Shown here in pieces: positions 1-8,108 of a stretch of 64,000 nucleotides of DNA (positions are counted from its first letter, which is position 1; each line of letters opens with the position of its first letter). The notes under the pieces were generated by a model. That model was not told the origin of the DNA. It worked only from the letters and a program-made list of their open reading frames with translations, and made no database searches. The stretch is from CAVORB01 sp963698495 (GTDB lineage Bacteria > Pseudomonadota > Gammaproteobacteria > Chromatiales > Chromatiaceae): the NCBI GenBank assembly GCA_963698495.1, contig CAVORB010000018.1, positions 1 to 64,000 on the forward strand, in the 5' to 3' direction. The translations under genes and the position numbers were made by a program.

Positions 1-173
1 AGGGTCGGTACCCTATTATTTTGTTGGACGTATCGCCGGCCTACCGAGATAATCGAGACAGATCAGGGGCGCAAGGTAAAGACCTGACCTTTGACCCTTG
101 GCCCCCTTCTGATTCGATGCCCGACGTCTACGGACAGGATGTTTTCACTGTTCTGCGTTCAGGAGTCGCAAAC

Positions 174-536
174 ATGCACCAGGCTTTTCTTCCCCGTATC
201 CGGATCCTTGTAACCGCGCAGATGATCGCTTTCATGCCGCTCGCTGCCGCGCTGGCCGCCGACAATCCCTTCTCGATTCCCGCGGCGGCATCGGCCGAGG
301 TTGCCCCTGACAAGGCGAAATGCCAGGCGGGTAAACGCCAGTCTGGGAAGTACGAGGGCGCCGCTGTTGGCACCCCTCCCGAGGTAAAGGCCGTGCAGCC
401 GAAGAGAAACGATCTGGAACAGCAACAGGAGTTGCAGCGAATCAGTCCGGACAGGATCAAGTCGGGTTTCTGTGGCGCCGGCAAGTGCGGTTCCGGGAAA
501 TGTGGCGAGTCTTTGAAGTCCGTTCAGCCGAAGTGA
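174..536 (+). CDS. Small secreted protein with C-terminal cysteine (GKCG) tail
   Basis: Predicted 120-residue exported protein. Residues 1-29 form a signal peptide ending in AAALA before ADNPF. The middle is hydrophilic and Lys/Gln-rich, and the C-terminus holds three Cys-Gly units (FCGAGKCGSGKCG). I chose the ATG at 174 because AGGAG lies 9 nt upstream; the frame is open further upstream but without a start signal. GKCG repeats are typical of HvfA/bufferin-type peptides, whose cysteines are modified by MNIO (DUF692) enzymes to bind or buffer metal. That assignment is inference: the tail is short, and no DUF692, DUF2063 or DoxX partner is visible downstream, while the upstream side lies outside the window. 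It could also be an unmodified secreted metal-binding peptide. Confidence 0.55.
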   Translation: MHQAFLPRIRILVTAQMIAFMPLAAALAADNPFSIPAAASAEVAPDKAKCQAGKRQSGKYEGAAVGTPPEVKAVQPKRNDLEQQQELQRISPDRIKSGFCGAGKCGSGKCGESLKSVQPK

Positions 537-843
537 CTCTGAAAGGCCCATCTTCCGGCCTAGCTAACCGCTATCAGAGCGACAGTCCGCTCTTGTTCCA
601 GGTTATCGGCCAACGAATATTCCCCAAAAATTCCGCAGATGCGTCGGAACCGATTGCTTACCCGAGGGATAAAGTTCGCGCTGCTGGAGCGCAGCTGGCC
701 GAGGGCGCGCGCGCCTGGACTTATTGGACGGCAGAACTCGCAACGACTTCTCTTCGGTCCAGCCCCCTAAGGAGACACTGATTTATTGGCCATCCTGGCC
801 AAAAATCAGACGGAACTGGAAAACGCGGTTTCCCGGTTCCCTC

Positions 844-872
844 ATTTTCAACGCGTTACACGCGTTGAAAAT
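844..872. terminator. Strong hairpin, possible bidirectional terminator
   Basis: ATTTTCAACGCG (844-855) and its exact complement CGCGTTGAAAAT (861-872) flank a 5-nt loop. The arm ends in A/T runs, so an RNA copy from either strand ends in U-rich sequence. It sits between the GKCG protein gene (plus) and the 3' end of a minus-strand gene that is now displaced by the insertion sequence, a natural place for a bidirectional terminator. Confidence 0.5.
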
Positions 873-909
873 GGCGGTACGTCCTGTACCAGGGGAAACG
901 CTGAATAGA

Positions 910-915
910 TCAGCG
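910..915. repeat. Target site duplication, left copy (TCAGCG)
   Basis: TCAGCG here is repeated exactly at 2881-2886, immediately outside the opposite end of the insertion sequence. Six bases fits the duplication length reported for IS1634-type elements. Confidence 0.7.
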
Positions 916-1003
916 TGTCCCTAAGCCGAAGTTCCAGGCTTTATCATCAAGCAACCAACTGAATTTCCGAGGATATTCGGAAATTTCGGGTGTAAGCGTC
1001 TGG

Positions 1004-2714
1004 CTACAACCGGATCGCGTCGATCAGGGCGAGCGCGTGGCGCTGCTTGGCGTTGAGCGTGGTGTCGATCGTGAAGGTGCCCTCGTCAGGGTCGGCATTG
1101 GTGCGACGGCAGGTGTTGCGAACGAGGGTCGCGAGCTCGTTCAATAGGGTGCGGAAGCTGTGGGCGGGGGAGCCGTCGGGGAGCAGCTTGCTGGCGACTT
1201 TCTCAAGCGCCCCATCGGAGCGGGTCGCCGGCGCCACCGGATCGCGCTCGAGCAGGCGCGCCTGGTCCTCGTCGGCGAACAGCAGCCCGCGCCAGGCCTC
1301 GCTCAGGTGCCATTTGACGTAGTAGGCGAGCATGCACAGGAACAGGTGCGCACGCACCCGGTTCTCGCTGCGGCGGTGGATCGGGCGGATCTGCAGATCG
1401 TCGCTCTTGAGGCTGCGAAACGCGCGTTCGACCTCGCTAAGACCCTTGTAGTGACGCACCGCATCGGCGCTGGTCAGATGCGCGCTGGGCGGTGAGGTGC
1501 GAATCGACATACAGTCCGTCGAGCGCGGCCTCCGCGGCCACTTTGTCCTCATCGATGCGGAATGAGAAATGTCCCGCCTCGATCTGCAGGGACGACATGT
1601 TTGGCCACCTTGTACTTGTCGATCACCCGCCCGACCCGCACGCCGATCTTCTCGGCATCCTTCAACCGTCCCTGGGTGACGCATGCGTTTCACCGTCTCG
1701 AGCTCTTCGACGGTGGCTTCGAGCAGGCAACGGCGCTTGCGGGTGCGCAGCGCGGCCAACTTGCGGATTGCGGCAGACGATCAGCCTCTCGTTCGGATAG
1801 TCCTCATGGGCGAGCTCGAAGAAGATTGCGCTCATCGAACAGGTCCAGCTGGATGCAGCCGGCATCGACGAGCTTGCGGATCGCCCCGCTCTTGAGCGCG
1901 CTGATCCATTCCACGCCCGAGGTCTCGTTCAGGGTCGCGATCTGCTTCTGGGAGATCATCCCGCGGTCGCCGACCAGGATCACCGCCTCCAGGGAGAATG
2001 CCTTCTGCAGCTTCTCGATCTGTGGCAGCAGGGTCTGTGGGTCGCTGGTGTTGCCCGCGAACACCGAGATCGAGACCGGACAGCCCCGCGCATCGGTGAG
2101 CAGTCCGTAGTTCACCTGCAAGGTGCCCTTCTTGCCATCGCGCGAGTAGCCACGTTGGGCCAACGCACAGCACTCCCCCTCGAAGTAGCTCGAGGAGAGG
2201 TCATAGAGCACCCGCGCGCCATCCTCCAGGTGCCGCTTGGCCAGCCGCTGCTCGATGCCATCCTGGCGCTCGAGCAGCCAGTCAAGCGCCGCATACAGCG
2301 CATTCTCGTCCGCCCCTCGACGCCGAACGACTCCCCGAGCGTGCTGTGCCCCCAGCTGCGCGAGGTCGCCAATTTGCTCTGCGGATCCAGCACCCGCGCG
2401 GCGATCATCGCCAACACCAGATCACGCTCGTGCGAGGGCTTGCGGTCCAACAGCGTCGCCAGACGCAAACGGCTCATCGCCGCGGTGATCGCCTTCACTG
2501 CCCCATGGGGGCGCGAGCGGATGATCTCGAAGGGGCCATCGGCCGGTGCCAGCGCCTCTCCCTTGAGCACCGCGCGGATCGCCTCGGCCTGCTGGAGCGA
2601 CAACGCCGAGAGATTGGCAATGGTGCGCTTGATGATGCGCTTGCCCTCGCGAACCGACTCACGCAGCAAGATGGCCGGGCGTGAGTTGCGGTTCGGGATG
2701 ATGTCGATGTACAT
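1004..2714 (-). pseudogene. IS1634-family transposase, multiply frameshifted
   Basis: Translation on the minus strand starts at the ATG at 2714 (MYIDIIPNRNSRP), continues in one frame to about 2270, moves to another frame between about 2211 and 1804 (YDLSSSYFEGE and VGDRGMIS, which look like DDE catalytic blocks), then to others down to a stop at 1004. At least three frame changes are needed to join the pieces, giving roughly 560 codons, the usual length for IS1634 transposases. The protein cannot be made intact, so the element is non-autonomous. Some shifts could be consensus sequencing errors, but three or more in one gene favours real decay. Confidence 0.8.
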
Positions 2715-2861
2715 GGGCGCATGTATAGCACACACGTCATCTTTTACAATGATCTGCAGCAATCAATACATGGGTACATTTTCGCCGAACACGCCAAGTT
2801 CTCACGGCGGCCGAGATCGCAAATCAGGAACCTACTACTCAACTGAGAGCGGTTCTCAGCT

Positions 2862-2880
2862 GAACTTCGGCCTAAGTGCT
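2862..2880. repeat. IS right terminal inverted repeat
   Basis: gaacttcggcctaagtgct is the imperfect complement of the left end at 916-934; the inner 10 bases (gaacttcggc) match exactly. Confidence 0.65.
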
Positions 2881-2886
2881 TCAGCG
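2881..2886. repeat. Target site duplication, right copy (TCAGCG)
   Basis: This is the second copy of the 6-bp duplication. Read on the minus strand it contains the TGA stop codon of the neighbouring unknown gene, so the insertion hit exactly the end of that gene without changing its protein. Confidence 0.7.
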
Positions 2887-3609
2887 GTTGCCGGACACCT
2901 GTTCCTGCTCCCGCCTCCAGGCTTCCGTCACTGCCGCCGGGGAGTGGTCGGTTCGCAACACCGGGATGAAGTCCAGTAGGTGTTCCAGCGACGGCTTGAG
3001 TCGGTGCTTTCGGCAATAGAGGTAGTAGCCTGCAATGCTGTACCGCACGCGGGACACGTCCTGCTCGAACTCCTGTTTCGTTTGCCGCTTCAGCCCTTCG
3101 TTCCTTTCCTGCTGCATTCCGATCAGTTTGCTCGCGTGCGTCAGCAGGGCTGTGGGGCTGTCCGCGAGGGCCTCCCACGCGTCGGCGTCTGAACTCTCAG
3201 GGCAGTCGCGGAACAACTCCTTGAAGGCGCGCCAATCGCTCAGCGCCTTCCGCGTCAACTCGTGCAGCCGCTGCGATTCGTTCGGCGGCCGGACACCCAC
3301 CGCCGCCGTGACGGACTGCTCCGTGGGCGAATCCCCGGTCTCTTGGGCCGCAACACTCCCGGTGCCCGCTGGCTGTTGCGTCACTTGCGCCGGTTGCGCG
3401 GAAACTGAAAGCGGCGGCGCTTCCGCGGCGAGGTGCTCCTCCCAGGCCGCGCGGAGCATCTCCCACTCGTCCGCGCTTAGAATCCAGGACGCTTGGGCCG
3501 CCAGCAGATCGTCCTCCAGCTCGAACGCGTGTGTCAGGTCTTGCTCCTGCAGGTAGGCCTGCAGCCACTCCGTGTCGATATCGACCCACTCTCGCGGTGT
3601 ATCCGTCAT
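2881..3609 (-). CDS. Unknown acidic/amphipathic protein, 242 aa
   Basis: I do not recognise a family. The protein has no signal peptide or membrane segment. Residues 1-80 are Trp- and acid-rich (several W-containing short helices), residues 80-120 are a low-complexity Ala/Gln/Thr/Pro linker, and residues 120-242 are charged, helical and contain a YYLYCRKH patch. The ATG at 3609 was chosen over two upstream in-frame ATGs because GGGAGA lies about 8 nt before it and a TATAAT box sits just upstream. Its stop codon lies in the duplicated target of the adjacent insertion sequence, so the coding region survived intact but its original terminator was moved about 2 kb away. Confidence 0.6.
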   Translation of the reverse strand: MTDTPREWVDIDTEWLQAYLQEQDLTHAFELEDDLLAAQASWILSADEWEMLRAAWEEHLAAEAPPLSVSAQPAQVTQQPAGTGSVAAQETGDSPTEQSVTAAVGVRPPNESQRLHELTRKALSDWRAFKELFRDCPESSDADAWEALADSPTALLTHASKLIGMQQERNEGLKRQTKQEFEQDVSRVRYSIAGYYLYCRKHRLKPSLEHLLDFIPVLRTDHSPAAVTEAWRREQEQVSGNR

Positions 3610-3636
3610 ATCCGTCTCCCAGCTCACAGACATCGG

Positions 3637-3642
3637 ATTATA
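3637..3642 (-). promoter_or_regulatory. Candidate -10 box (TATAAT)
   Basis: The minus strand reads TATAAT here, 28 nt upstream of the ATG at 3609. No good -35 hexamer is visible (CGTGAC at about 16 bp spacing), so the promoter is plausible rather than strong. Confidence 0.4.
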
Positions 3643-3787
3643 GCCGCCCGTCAGTCGGGTCACGGTAGCGGGATCGCGTGCCCGGGGTGCCCATTACATT
3701 TCGTTACAGGCCCTTACCGCGCAGTAACGCCGTGACGGGTTTTCCGAGCCAGACTTCCAACGGTGTTCTACACAACTGGAGGGCGCA

Positions 3788-3979
3788 GTGGCCACGAAGG
3801 AAGACCGTGGCGATCCGCGCGACTCCCTCCGCGCCCTGCTTGAAATGCGTAATGCGCGCTCACGCGGTTGGGCGATGCAATCCCCCCTGAGGGTGGTCAG
3901 CTTCACGGACCCCAACGACATCCTCTCATACGTGTTGGTACCTTCCCAGCCGGTCGCGCCCTTCGACGTCGTGGGATAA
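3788..3979 (+). pseudogene. Possible 3' gene remnant (hydrolase-like tail)
   Basis: A 63-codon open stretch has protein-like composition in its second half (SPLRVVSFTDPNDILSYVL), which resembles the region around the catalytic Asp of alpha/beta hydrolases. No start signal or upstream part is present. I read it as a fragment of a lost gene; the family guess is weak. Confidence 0.3.
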
Positions 3980-3998
3980 GGGGCCGGGATAAGGGGCC
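3973..3998 (+). repeat. Tandem 13-bp repeat (gggataaggggcc x2)
   Basis: gggataaggggcc occurs twice in direct abutment (3973-3985 and 3986-3998). The following sequence (aggttcaattaagg) is reminiscent of the REP-like flanks of IS200-type transposases, but no such transposase is present here. Confidence 0.6.
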
Positions 3999-4188
3999 AG
4001 GTTCAATTAAGGTGATAACCGACGAGCTGATCGCTCAAAATCCTTCTCGACCTGATGCCGTGCCGTTAGCGGCATTTGTTTGCCAAAGGCGTGGTCTGGC
4101 ACGGCGCGTGGTTATGGATAGCGGAGGGTTCAGGTGTTTTACCAGTGGCGAAAATCCGTGATTCGGGTGCCAATCACGGCGTCCAGGG

Positions 4189-5814
4189 CTATATGGTCTC
4201 CGGTGCCACGGTGATGGCCCCGCACGGGCACTCGGCGACGCACAGGCCGCAGCCCTTGCAGTAGTCGTAGTTGAAGCGGAAGCGGTTGCCGGGGCCGAGC
4301 TTGATCACGGCGTTGTCGGGGCAGACCCCGTAGCAGTTGTCGCACTCGAAGCAGTTGCCGCAGGACAGGCATCGGCGCGCCTCGAACAGGGCGTTGGTCT
4401 CGTCGAGGCCACCCGTCACCTCGTCGAACGTGGATTGGCGGCGGATGATGTCGAGCGACGGGCGGACCGTCTTCGGCGCATCGGCGTAGTACCAGGTATT
4501 CAGCCGCTCGAAGGTTGCCACCTCGTGCTTCGGGGGAGTCTGGAGGCGCTCGCCGCGCAGCCAGGCGTCGATGGCGCGCGCTGCCTTCTTGCCGTGGCCG
4601 ATGGCCACCGTCACCGTGCGCTCGCCCGGAACCATGTCGCCGCCGGCGAAGACCCCGGGGTGTCCGGTCATCATGTCCGCTCCCACCCGCACGACTCCGT
4701 TCTCGATCCGGAGCCCCTCGACGGTCTCCAGCAGCGAGAGATCCACGTCCTGCCCCAGGGCGAGAACGAGGGAATCGGCCTCGACGGTCTCGAGCTCGCC
4801 GGTGGGCTGGGGGAATCCGTTCTCGTCCAGCTCCATCTTCTCGACCGTGATGCTGGACTCGCCGGCCTCTTTCACGGTCGACAGCCACTTCATCCGCACG
4901 CCTTCCTCGAGCGCCTCGTGCAACTCCTGCTCGTGGGCGGGCATGCGTTCTTGGGTTCGACGGTAGACGATGATCGATTCCTCGGCGCCCAGGCGCCGCG
5001 CCGTGCGGGCGACGTCGATGGCGGTGTTGCCGCCGCCGTAGACCACCACCCGCCGGCCGAGCAGCGGCTTCTCCTCGGACTCCATGCCGCGCAGCACGCC
5101 GACCGCGTCGCTGATCTTCTGCGCGTCTCCAGCCGGGATGTAGGCCCGCTTGGCGATGTGGGCGCCCACCCCGAGGAAGGCGGCGTCGAAGCCCTCGGCC
5201 TGCATGGTCCCCAGCAGGTCGCTGACCTTGCTGCCCAGTCGCAGCTCGATACCCAGATCCAGGATGCGCTGGATCTCGCCGTCCAGCACGTCGCGGGGCA
5301 GCCGGTACTGGGGGATGCCGAACCGCATCATCCCGCCCGCGGCGGCCTCCGCCTCGTACAGGGTCACGGCGTGCCCGAGGCGGCGCAGATGATAGGCGGC
5401 GGAGAGGCCGGCGGGGCCGGAACCCACGACCAGCACCCGCTTGCCGCTGTCCGGGCGATCGGGCGCGATCGGCCAATCGCGCTTCAGGGCCTCGTCGCCG
5501 AGGAAGCGCTCGACGGCGTTGATGCCCACGGACTCGTCCAGCCTGCCGCGGTTGCAGGCGTTCTCGCAGGGGTGATAGCACACGCGTCCCATGACGGCGG
5601 GCAGGGGGTTGTCCTGCATCAGCGCCCGCCAGGCCTGCTCGTAGCCGGCCTCCTCGGCATGAAACAGCCACTTCTGGATGTTCTCACCCGCGGGGCAGGT
5701 GGCGTTGCAGGGCGGCAGCCGGTCCACGTAGACCGGCCGCACGGTTCGCCAGGAGCCGGTGTGATTGGCGAGGCTGGAGCCCAGGTCCAGCGTGATCGCG
5801 AATGGCTTCTTCAT
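4189..5814 (-). CDS. Fused NADPH/FAD oxidoreductase (GltD-like) + ferredoxin-type delta subunit of 2-oxoacid:ferredoxin oxidoreductase
   Basis: 541 aa. The N-terminal cysteines (C36, C40, C79, C83, C87) match the Fe-S motif of glutamate synthase small-subunit-like proteins. GSGPAG at 131-136 binds FAD, and a second Rossmann motif (YGGGNTAIDVA, about residue 260) binds NAD(P)H. The C-terminal 60 residues carry two 4Fe-4S motifs (CGNCFECDNCYGVCP and CKGCGLCVAECPCG), as in the PorD delta subunit. It is the last gene of the minus-strand operon and overlaps the beta-subunit gene by 4 nt, so it is probably translated by coupling. It likely moves electrons between the thiamine-enzyme core, ferredoxin and NADP(H). 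No GltB large subunit is nearby, which argues against glutamate synthesis. Confidence 0.85.
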   Translation of the reverse strand: MKKPFAITLDLGSSLANHTGSWRTVRPVYVDRLPPCNATCPAGENIQKWLFHAEEAGYEQAWRALMQDNPLPAVMGRVCYHPCENACNRGRLDESVGINAVERFLGDEALKRDWPIAPDRPDSGKRVLVVGSGPAGLSAAYHLRRLGHAVTLYEAEAAAGGMMRFGIPQYRLPRDVLDGEIQRILDLGIELRLGSKVSDLLGTMQAEGFDAAFLGVGAHIAKRAYIPAGDAQKISDAVGVLRGMESEEKPLLGRRVVVYGGGNTAIDVARTARRLGAEESIIVYRRTQERMPAHEQELHEALEEGVRMKWLSTVKEAGESSITVEKMELDENGFPQPTGELETVEADSLVLALGQDVDLSLLETVEGLRIENGVVRVGADMMTGHPGVFAGGDMVPGERTVTVAIGHGKKAARAIDAWLRGERLQTPPKHEVATFERLNTWYYADAPKTVRPSLDIIRRQSTFDEVTGGLDETNALFEARRCLSCGNCFECDNCYGVCPDNAVIKLGPGNRFRFNYDYCKGCGLCVAECPCGAITVAPETI

Positions 5815-6818
5815 GACAGTGCGTCCTCCCGCTGCAGCAGGCCGAACTTGCGGATGTTGCGGTCAGCGTTCTCCTGGATGTGGGTGATGATGTCGACGCG
5901 CACCGTGGGGCGGAAGAGGTGGGCGAAGCGCCGCTGGGGCTTGAGGTAGTCCTCGACCGGCACCTTGCGGCGGATGGTGCGGCGGCCGGTGATCTCGCCG
6001 TGCTCGGCCTCGAACACCGGGAACAGGCCCGACTCGATGGCCAGCCGCGCCAGCGCGATCGTGTCCTGGGGCGCCGAACCCCAGCCGAGGGGGCAGGGGA
6101 CCAGGATATGGATATAGCGCGCGCCGCGCAGGTCTATGGCCTTGGTGATCTTGACCTCGAGATCGCGCAGGTCGGCGACCGATGCGGTGGCGACGTAGGG
6201 TATCCCGTGGGCCATGGCGATGAGGGGCACGTTCTTGCCCTGTCCGAAGGCATTGCCCGCCTTCGAGCCCACGGGCATGGTAGTCGCCGTACGGGCCGCG
6301 GGCGGCGTGGCGGACGAGCGCTGCACGCCGGTGTTCATGTAGGCCTCGTTGTCGTAGCAGATGTAGAGCACGTCGTCGTTGCGCTCGAACATCCCGGACA
6401 GGCAGCCGAATCCGATGTCCGTGGTCCCGCCGTCGCCGCCCTGGGCGACGACGCGCACCTCGTTGCGGCCCTTGATCTTCATGGCCGCGGCAACGCCGGT
6501 AGCCACCGCGGGGGCGTTGCCGAACAGGGAGTGGATCCAGGGGATCTGCCATGAGGTCTCGGGATAAGGGGTGGAGAACACCTCCAGGCAGCCGGTAGCG
6601 TTGCAGGCGATGAGCTGGTTGTCGGTCGCCCGCATGGCGGCGTCGATGGCGTAACGCGCGCCGAGGGCCTCGCCGCAGCCCTGGCAGGCCCGGTGCCCCG
6701 AGTTCAGCGAGTTGGTCCGCTCGACGGCGGACTGCACCGTGCGCTCGGGCTCGTCGAGGAGCCGGTTGCCGACGGTGAAGGTGCCGGTCTGGTAGAACTT
6801 GATGTGGGAGCTTCTCAC
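5811..6818 (-). CDS. porB: 2-oxoacid (pyruvate):ferredoxin oxidoreductase beta subunit
   Basis: 335 aa. This is the thiamine-pyrophosphate-binding subunit: GDGGTTD at 128-134 followed by the NDD...YDNEAYMNTG block is the TPP/Mg motif, and CQGCGE (C45, C48) with CNATGC (C72, C77) are the cysteines that bind the proximal 4Fe-4S cluster. The start is GTG with GGAGG 6 nt upstream. Together with the alpha and gamma subunits it should catalyse reversible oxidative decarboxylation of pyruvate (or another 2-oxoacid) with CoA to the acyl-CoA, CO2 and reduced ferredoxin. Substrate choice between pyruvate and 2-ketoisovalerate is not certain from sequence alone. Confidence 0.88.
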   Translation of the reverse strand: MRSSHIKFYQTGTFTVGNRLLDEPERTVQSAVERTNSLNSGHRACQGCGEALGARYAIDAAMRATDNQLIACNATGCLEVFSTPYPETSWQIPWIHSLFGNAPAVATGVAAAMKIKGRNEVRVVAQGGDGGTTDIGFGCLSGMFERNDDVLYICYDNEAYMNTGVQRSSATPPAARTATTMPVGSKAGNAFGQGKNVPLIAMAHGIPYVATASVADLRDLEVKITKAIDLRGARYIHILVPCPLGWGSAPQDTIALARLAIESGLFPVFEAEHGEITGRRTIRRKVPVEDYLKPQRRFAHLFRPTVRVDIITHIQENADRNIRKFGLLQREDALS

Positions 6819-6842
6819 GGGGTGCCTCCGCTGGGTGACGGC

Positions 6843-8096
6843 CTAGCCGATGTGGTCGGCCACGATGCCGAGATCGCGCAGGATGTTCTCCGCCGTCGGG
6901 CCGGAGCGGCGGTGGGTCTCCAGACGCTCGATCTCGCCATGCACCACGTCATGATTGAGGTCGAGGAAGGTGACGTGGGAAAGGGCGCCCTTGCACGCCT
7001 TGCGGAACAGCTGCCGCAGCGACTCCTTGGTGATCGCGCGCCCGCCCAGACCCGCGATCACCGCGTGGACCGGGATCGGCGCTCCGGCCAGGGCCATCCG
7101 GACATTGGTGGAAACGATGCCGCCGATCCCCACTGCCAGGGACTTCTCGATGACGACGACGCGCTTCGCGTGGCTGGTCGCCTCGCGCAGCGCACGCATC
7201 GGAAACGGCCGGAACGAGCACATGCTCACCGAGCCGATGGACACGCCTTCGTCGATCAGCTCGTCGACGACGTCCTTGATGGTGCCGTTGACCGAGCCGA
7301 GGGCCACCACCAGGGTTTCCGCCTCCTGCGTGCGGTAGGTGCGCACCAGCCCTCCGGCCTCGCGGCCGAATTGCTCCTGGAACTCCTCCGACAACTCGGG
7401 GATCAGCCACAGCGCCTGCATCTGCTTGTAGTGGGCGAGGTAACGGACCTCGGTGTACGCCTCCGGCCCCACCATCGCGCCGATGCTGATGGGTTGCGCC
7501 GGGTCGAGCACCTGGCGCGGCTCGAAGCGCGGGACGAAGGCGTCGACCTCTTTCTGTGAGGGCACATCCACCCGCTCGACGGCGTGGGTGAGGATGAAGC
7601 CGTCGACGCAGACCATGACCGGGACCGACAGCTCCTCGGCCAGCCGGAAGGACTGGATGTGCAGATCAAGCGCTTCCTGGTTGGTCTCGGCGTAGAGCTG
7701 AATCCAGCCCGCGTCACGCATGGACATGCTGTCCTGCTGGTCGTTCCAGATGTTGATGGGGGCGCCGATCGCCCGGTTGCCGACCGTCATCACGATCGGC
7801 AGACCCAGGCCCGAGGCGTTGTAGACCGCCTCCGCCATGAACAGCAGCCCCTGGCTGGCGGTGGCCGTGTAGGCTCGGGTGCCGGCCGCGCTGGCGCCGA
7901 TGGCGACCGACAGGGCGGCGAACTCCGACTCCACGTTGATGAACTCGCAGGGCTCGATCTCCCCGCCCGCCACCATCTCGCCGAGGTTCTCCACGATGTG
8001 GGTCTGCGGGGTGATCGGGTAGGCGCAGATCACCTCCGGGCGGCACAGGGCAACCGCCTCGGCAATCGCCCGCGAGCCTTCAATCTGCTTCAGCAT
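6843..8096 (-). CDS. porA: 2-oxoacid (pyruvate):ferredoxin oxidoreductase alpha subunit
   Basis: 417 aa. The N-terminus has the YPITPQTHIVE motif of the pyrimidine-binding domain, followed by an ESEFAA block typical of PorA alpha subunits; the C-terminal half is the transketolase-C-like domain. GGAGG precedes the ATG at 8096. It lies between the gamma gene (12 nt upstream) and beta gene (24 nt downstream) in a compact operon. The YPITPQT signature favours pyruvate rather than 2-oxoglutarate enzymes. Confidence 0.88.
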   Translation of the reverse strand: MLKQIEGSRAIAEAVALCRPEVICAYPITPQTHIVENLGEMVAGGEIEPCEFINVESEFAALSVAIGASAAGTRAYTATASQGLLFMAEAVYNASGLGLPIVMTVGNRAIGAPINIWNDQQDSMSMRDAGWIQLYAETNQEALDLHIQSFRLAEELSVPVMVCVDGFILTHAVERVDVPSQKEVDAFVPRFEPRQVLDPAQPISIGAMVGPEAYTEVRYLAHYKQMQALWLIPELSEEFQEQFGREAGGLVRTYRTQEAETLVVALGSVNGTIKDVVDELIDEGVSIGSVSMCSFRPFPMRALREATSHAKRVVVIEKSLAVGIGGIVSTNVRMALAGAPIPVHAVIAGLGGRAITKESLRQLFRKACKGALSHVTFLDLNHDVVHGEIERLETHRRSGPTAENILRDLGIVADHIG

Positions 8097-8108
8097 CGGG
8101 ATACCTCC

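Larger units (their letters stand above)
537..915. other. Gene-free spacer with hairpins
   Basis: No convincing gene is seen. The stretch holds a perfect 12-bp inverted repeat (844-855 / 861-872), a shorter GGTAC/GTACC hairpin at about 876-890, and a CGCTGA/TCAGCG palindrome at 899-915 whose right arm is the target duplication of the adjacent insertion sequence. Confidence 0.6.
916..2880 (-). mobile_element. IS1634-family insertion sequence, 1965 bp, inactive
   Basis: The element is bounded by imperfect inverted repeats (left end tgtccctaagccgaagttc at 916-934, right end the complement of 2862-2880, 14 of 19 matching with gccgaagttc identical) and a 6-bp TCAGCG duplication outside both ends. 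Inside is one minus-strand transposase reading frame broken several times. Size, ends and transposase all fit an IS1634-like (IS4 superfamily) element. The intact target duplication indicates a simple insertion without later rearrangement at the ends, while the transposase has decayed. Confidence 0.8.
3664..4188. other. Intergenic region with remnant and repeats
   Basis: Apart from the hydrolase-like tail and the tandem 13-mer listed separately, no gene or RNA is recognised. It separates two minus-strand units and includes the 3' flank of the oxidoreductase operon. Confidence 0.5.

Noticed and set aside
4189..5814. Glutamate synthase small subunit (GltD)
   Set aside because: The NADPH/FAD module is GltD-like, but the ferredoxin tail, the operon with POR subunits and the absence of GltB argue for an oxidoreductase subunit.
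4435..5949. 504-codon plus-strand open frame
   Set aside because: Antisense shadow of the fused POR subunit; high GC removes stops in this frame, and the composition is not protein-like.
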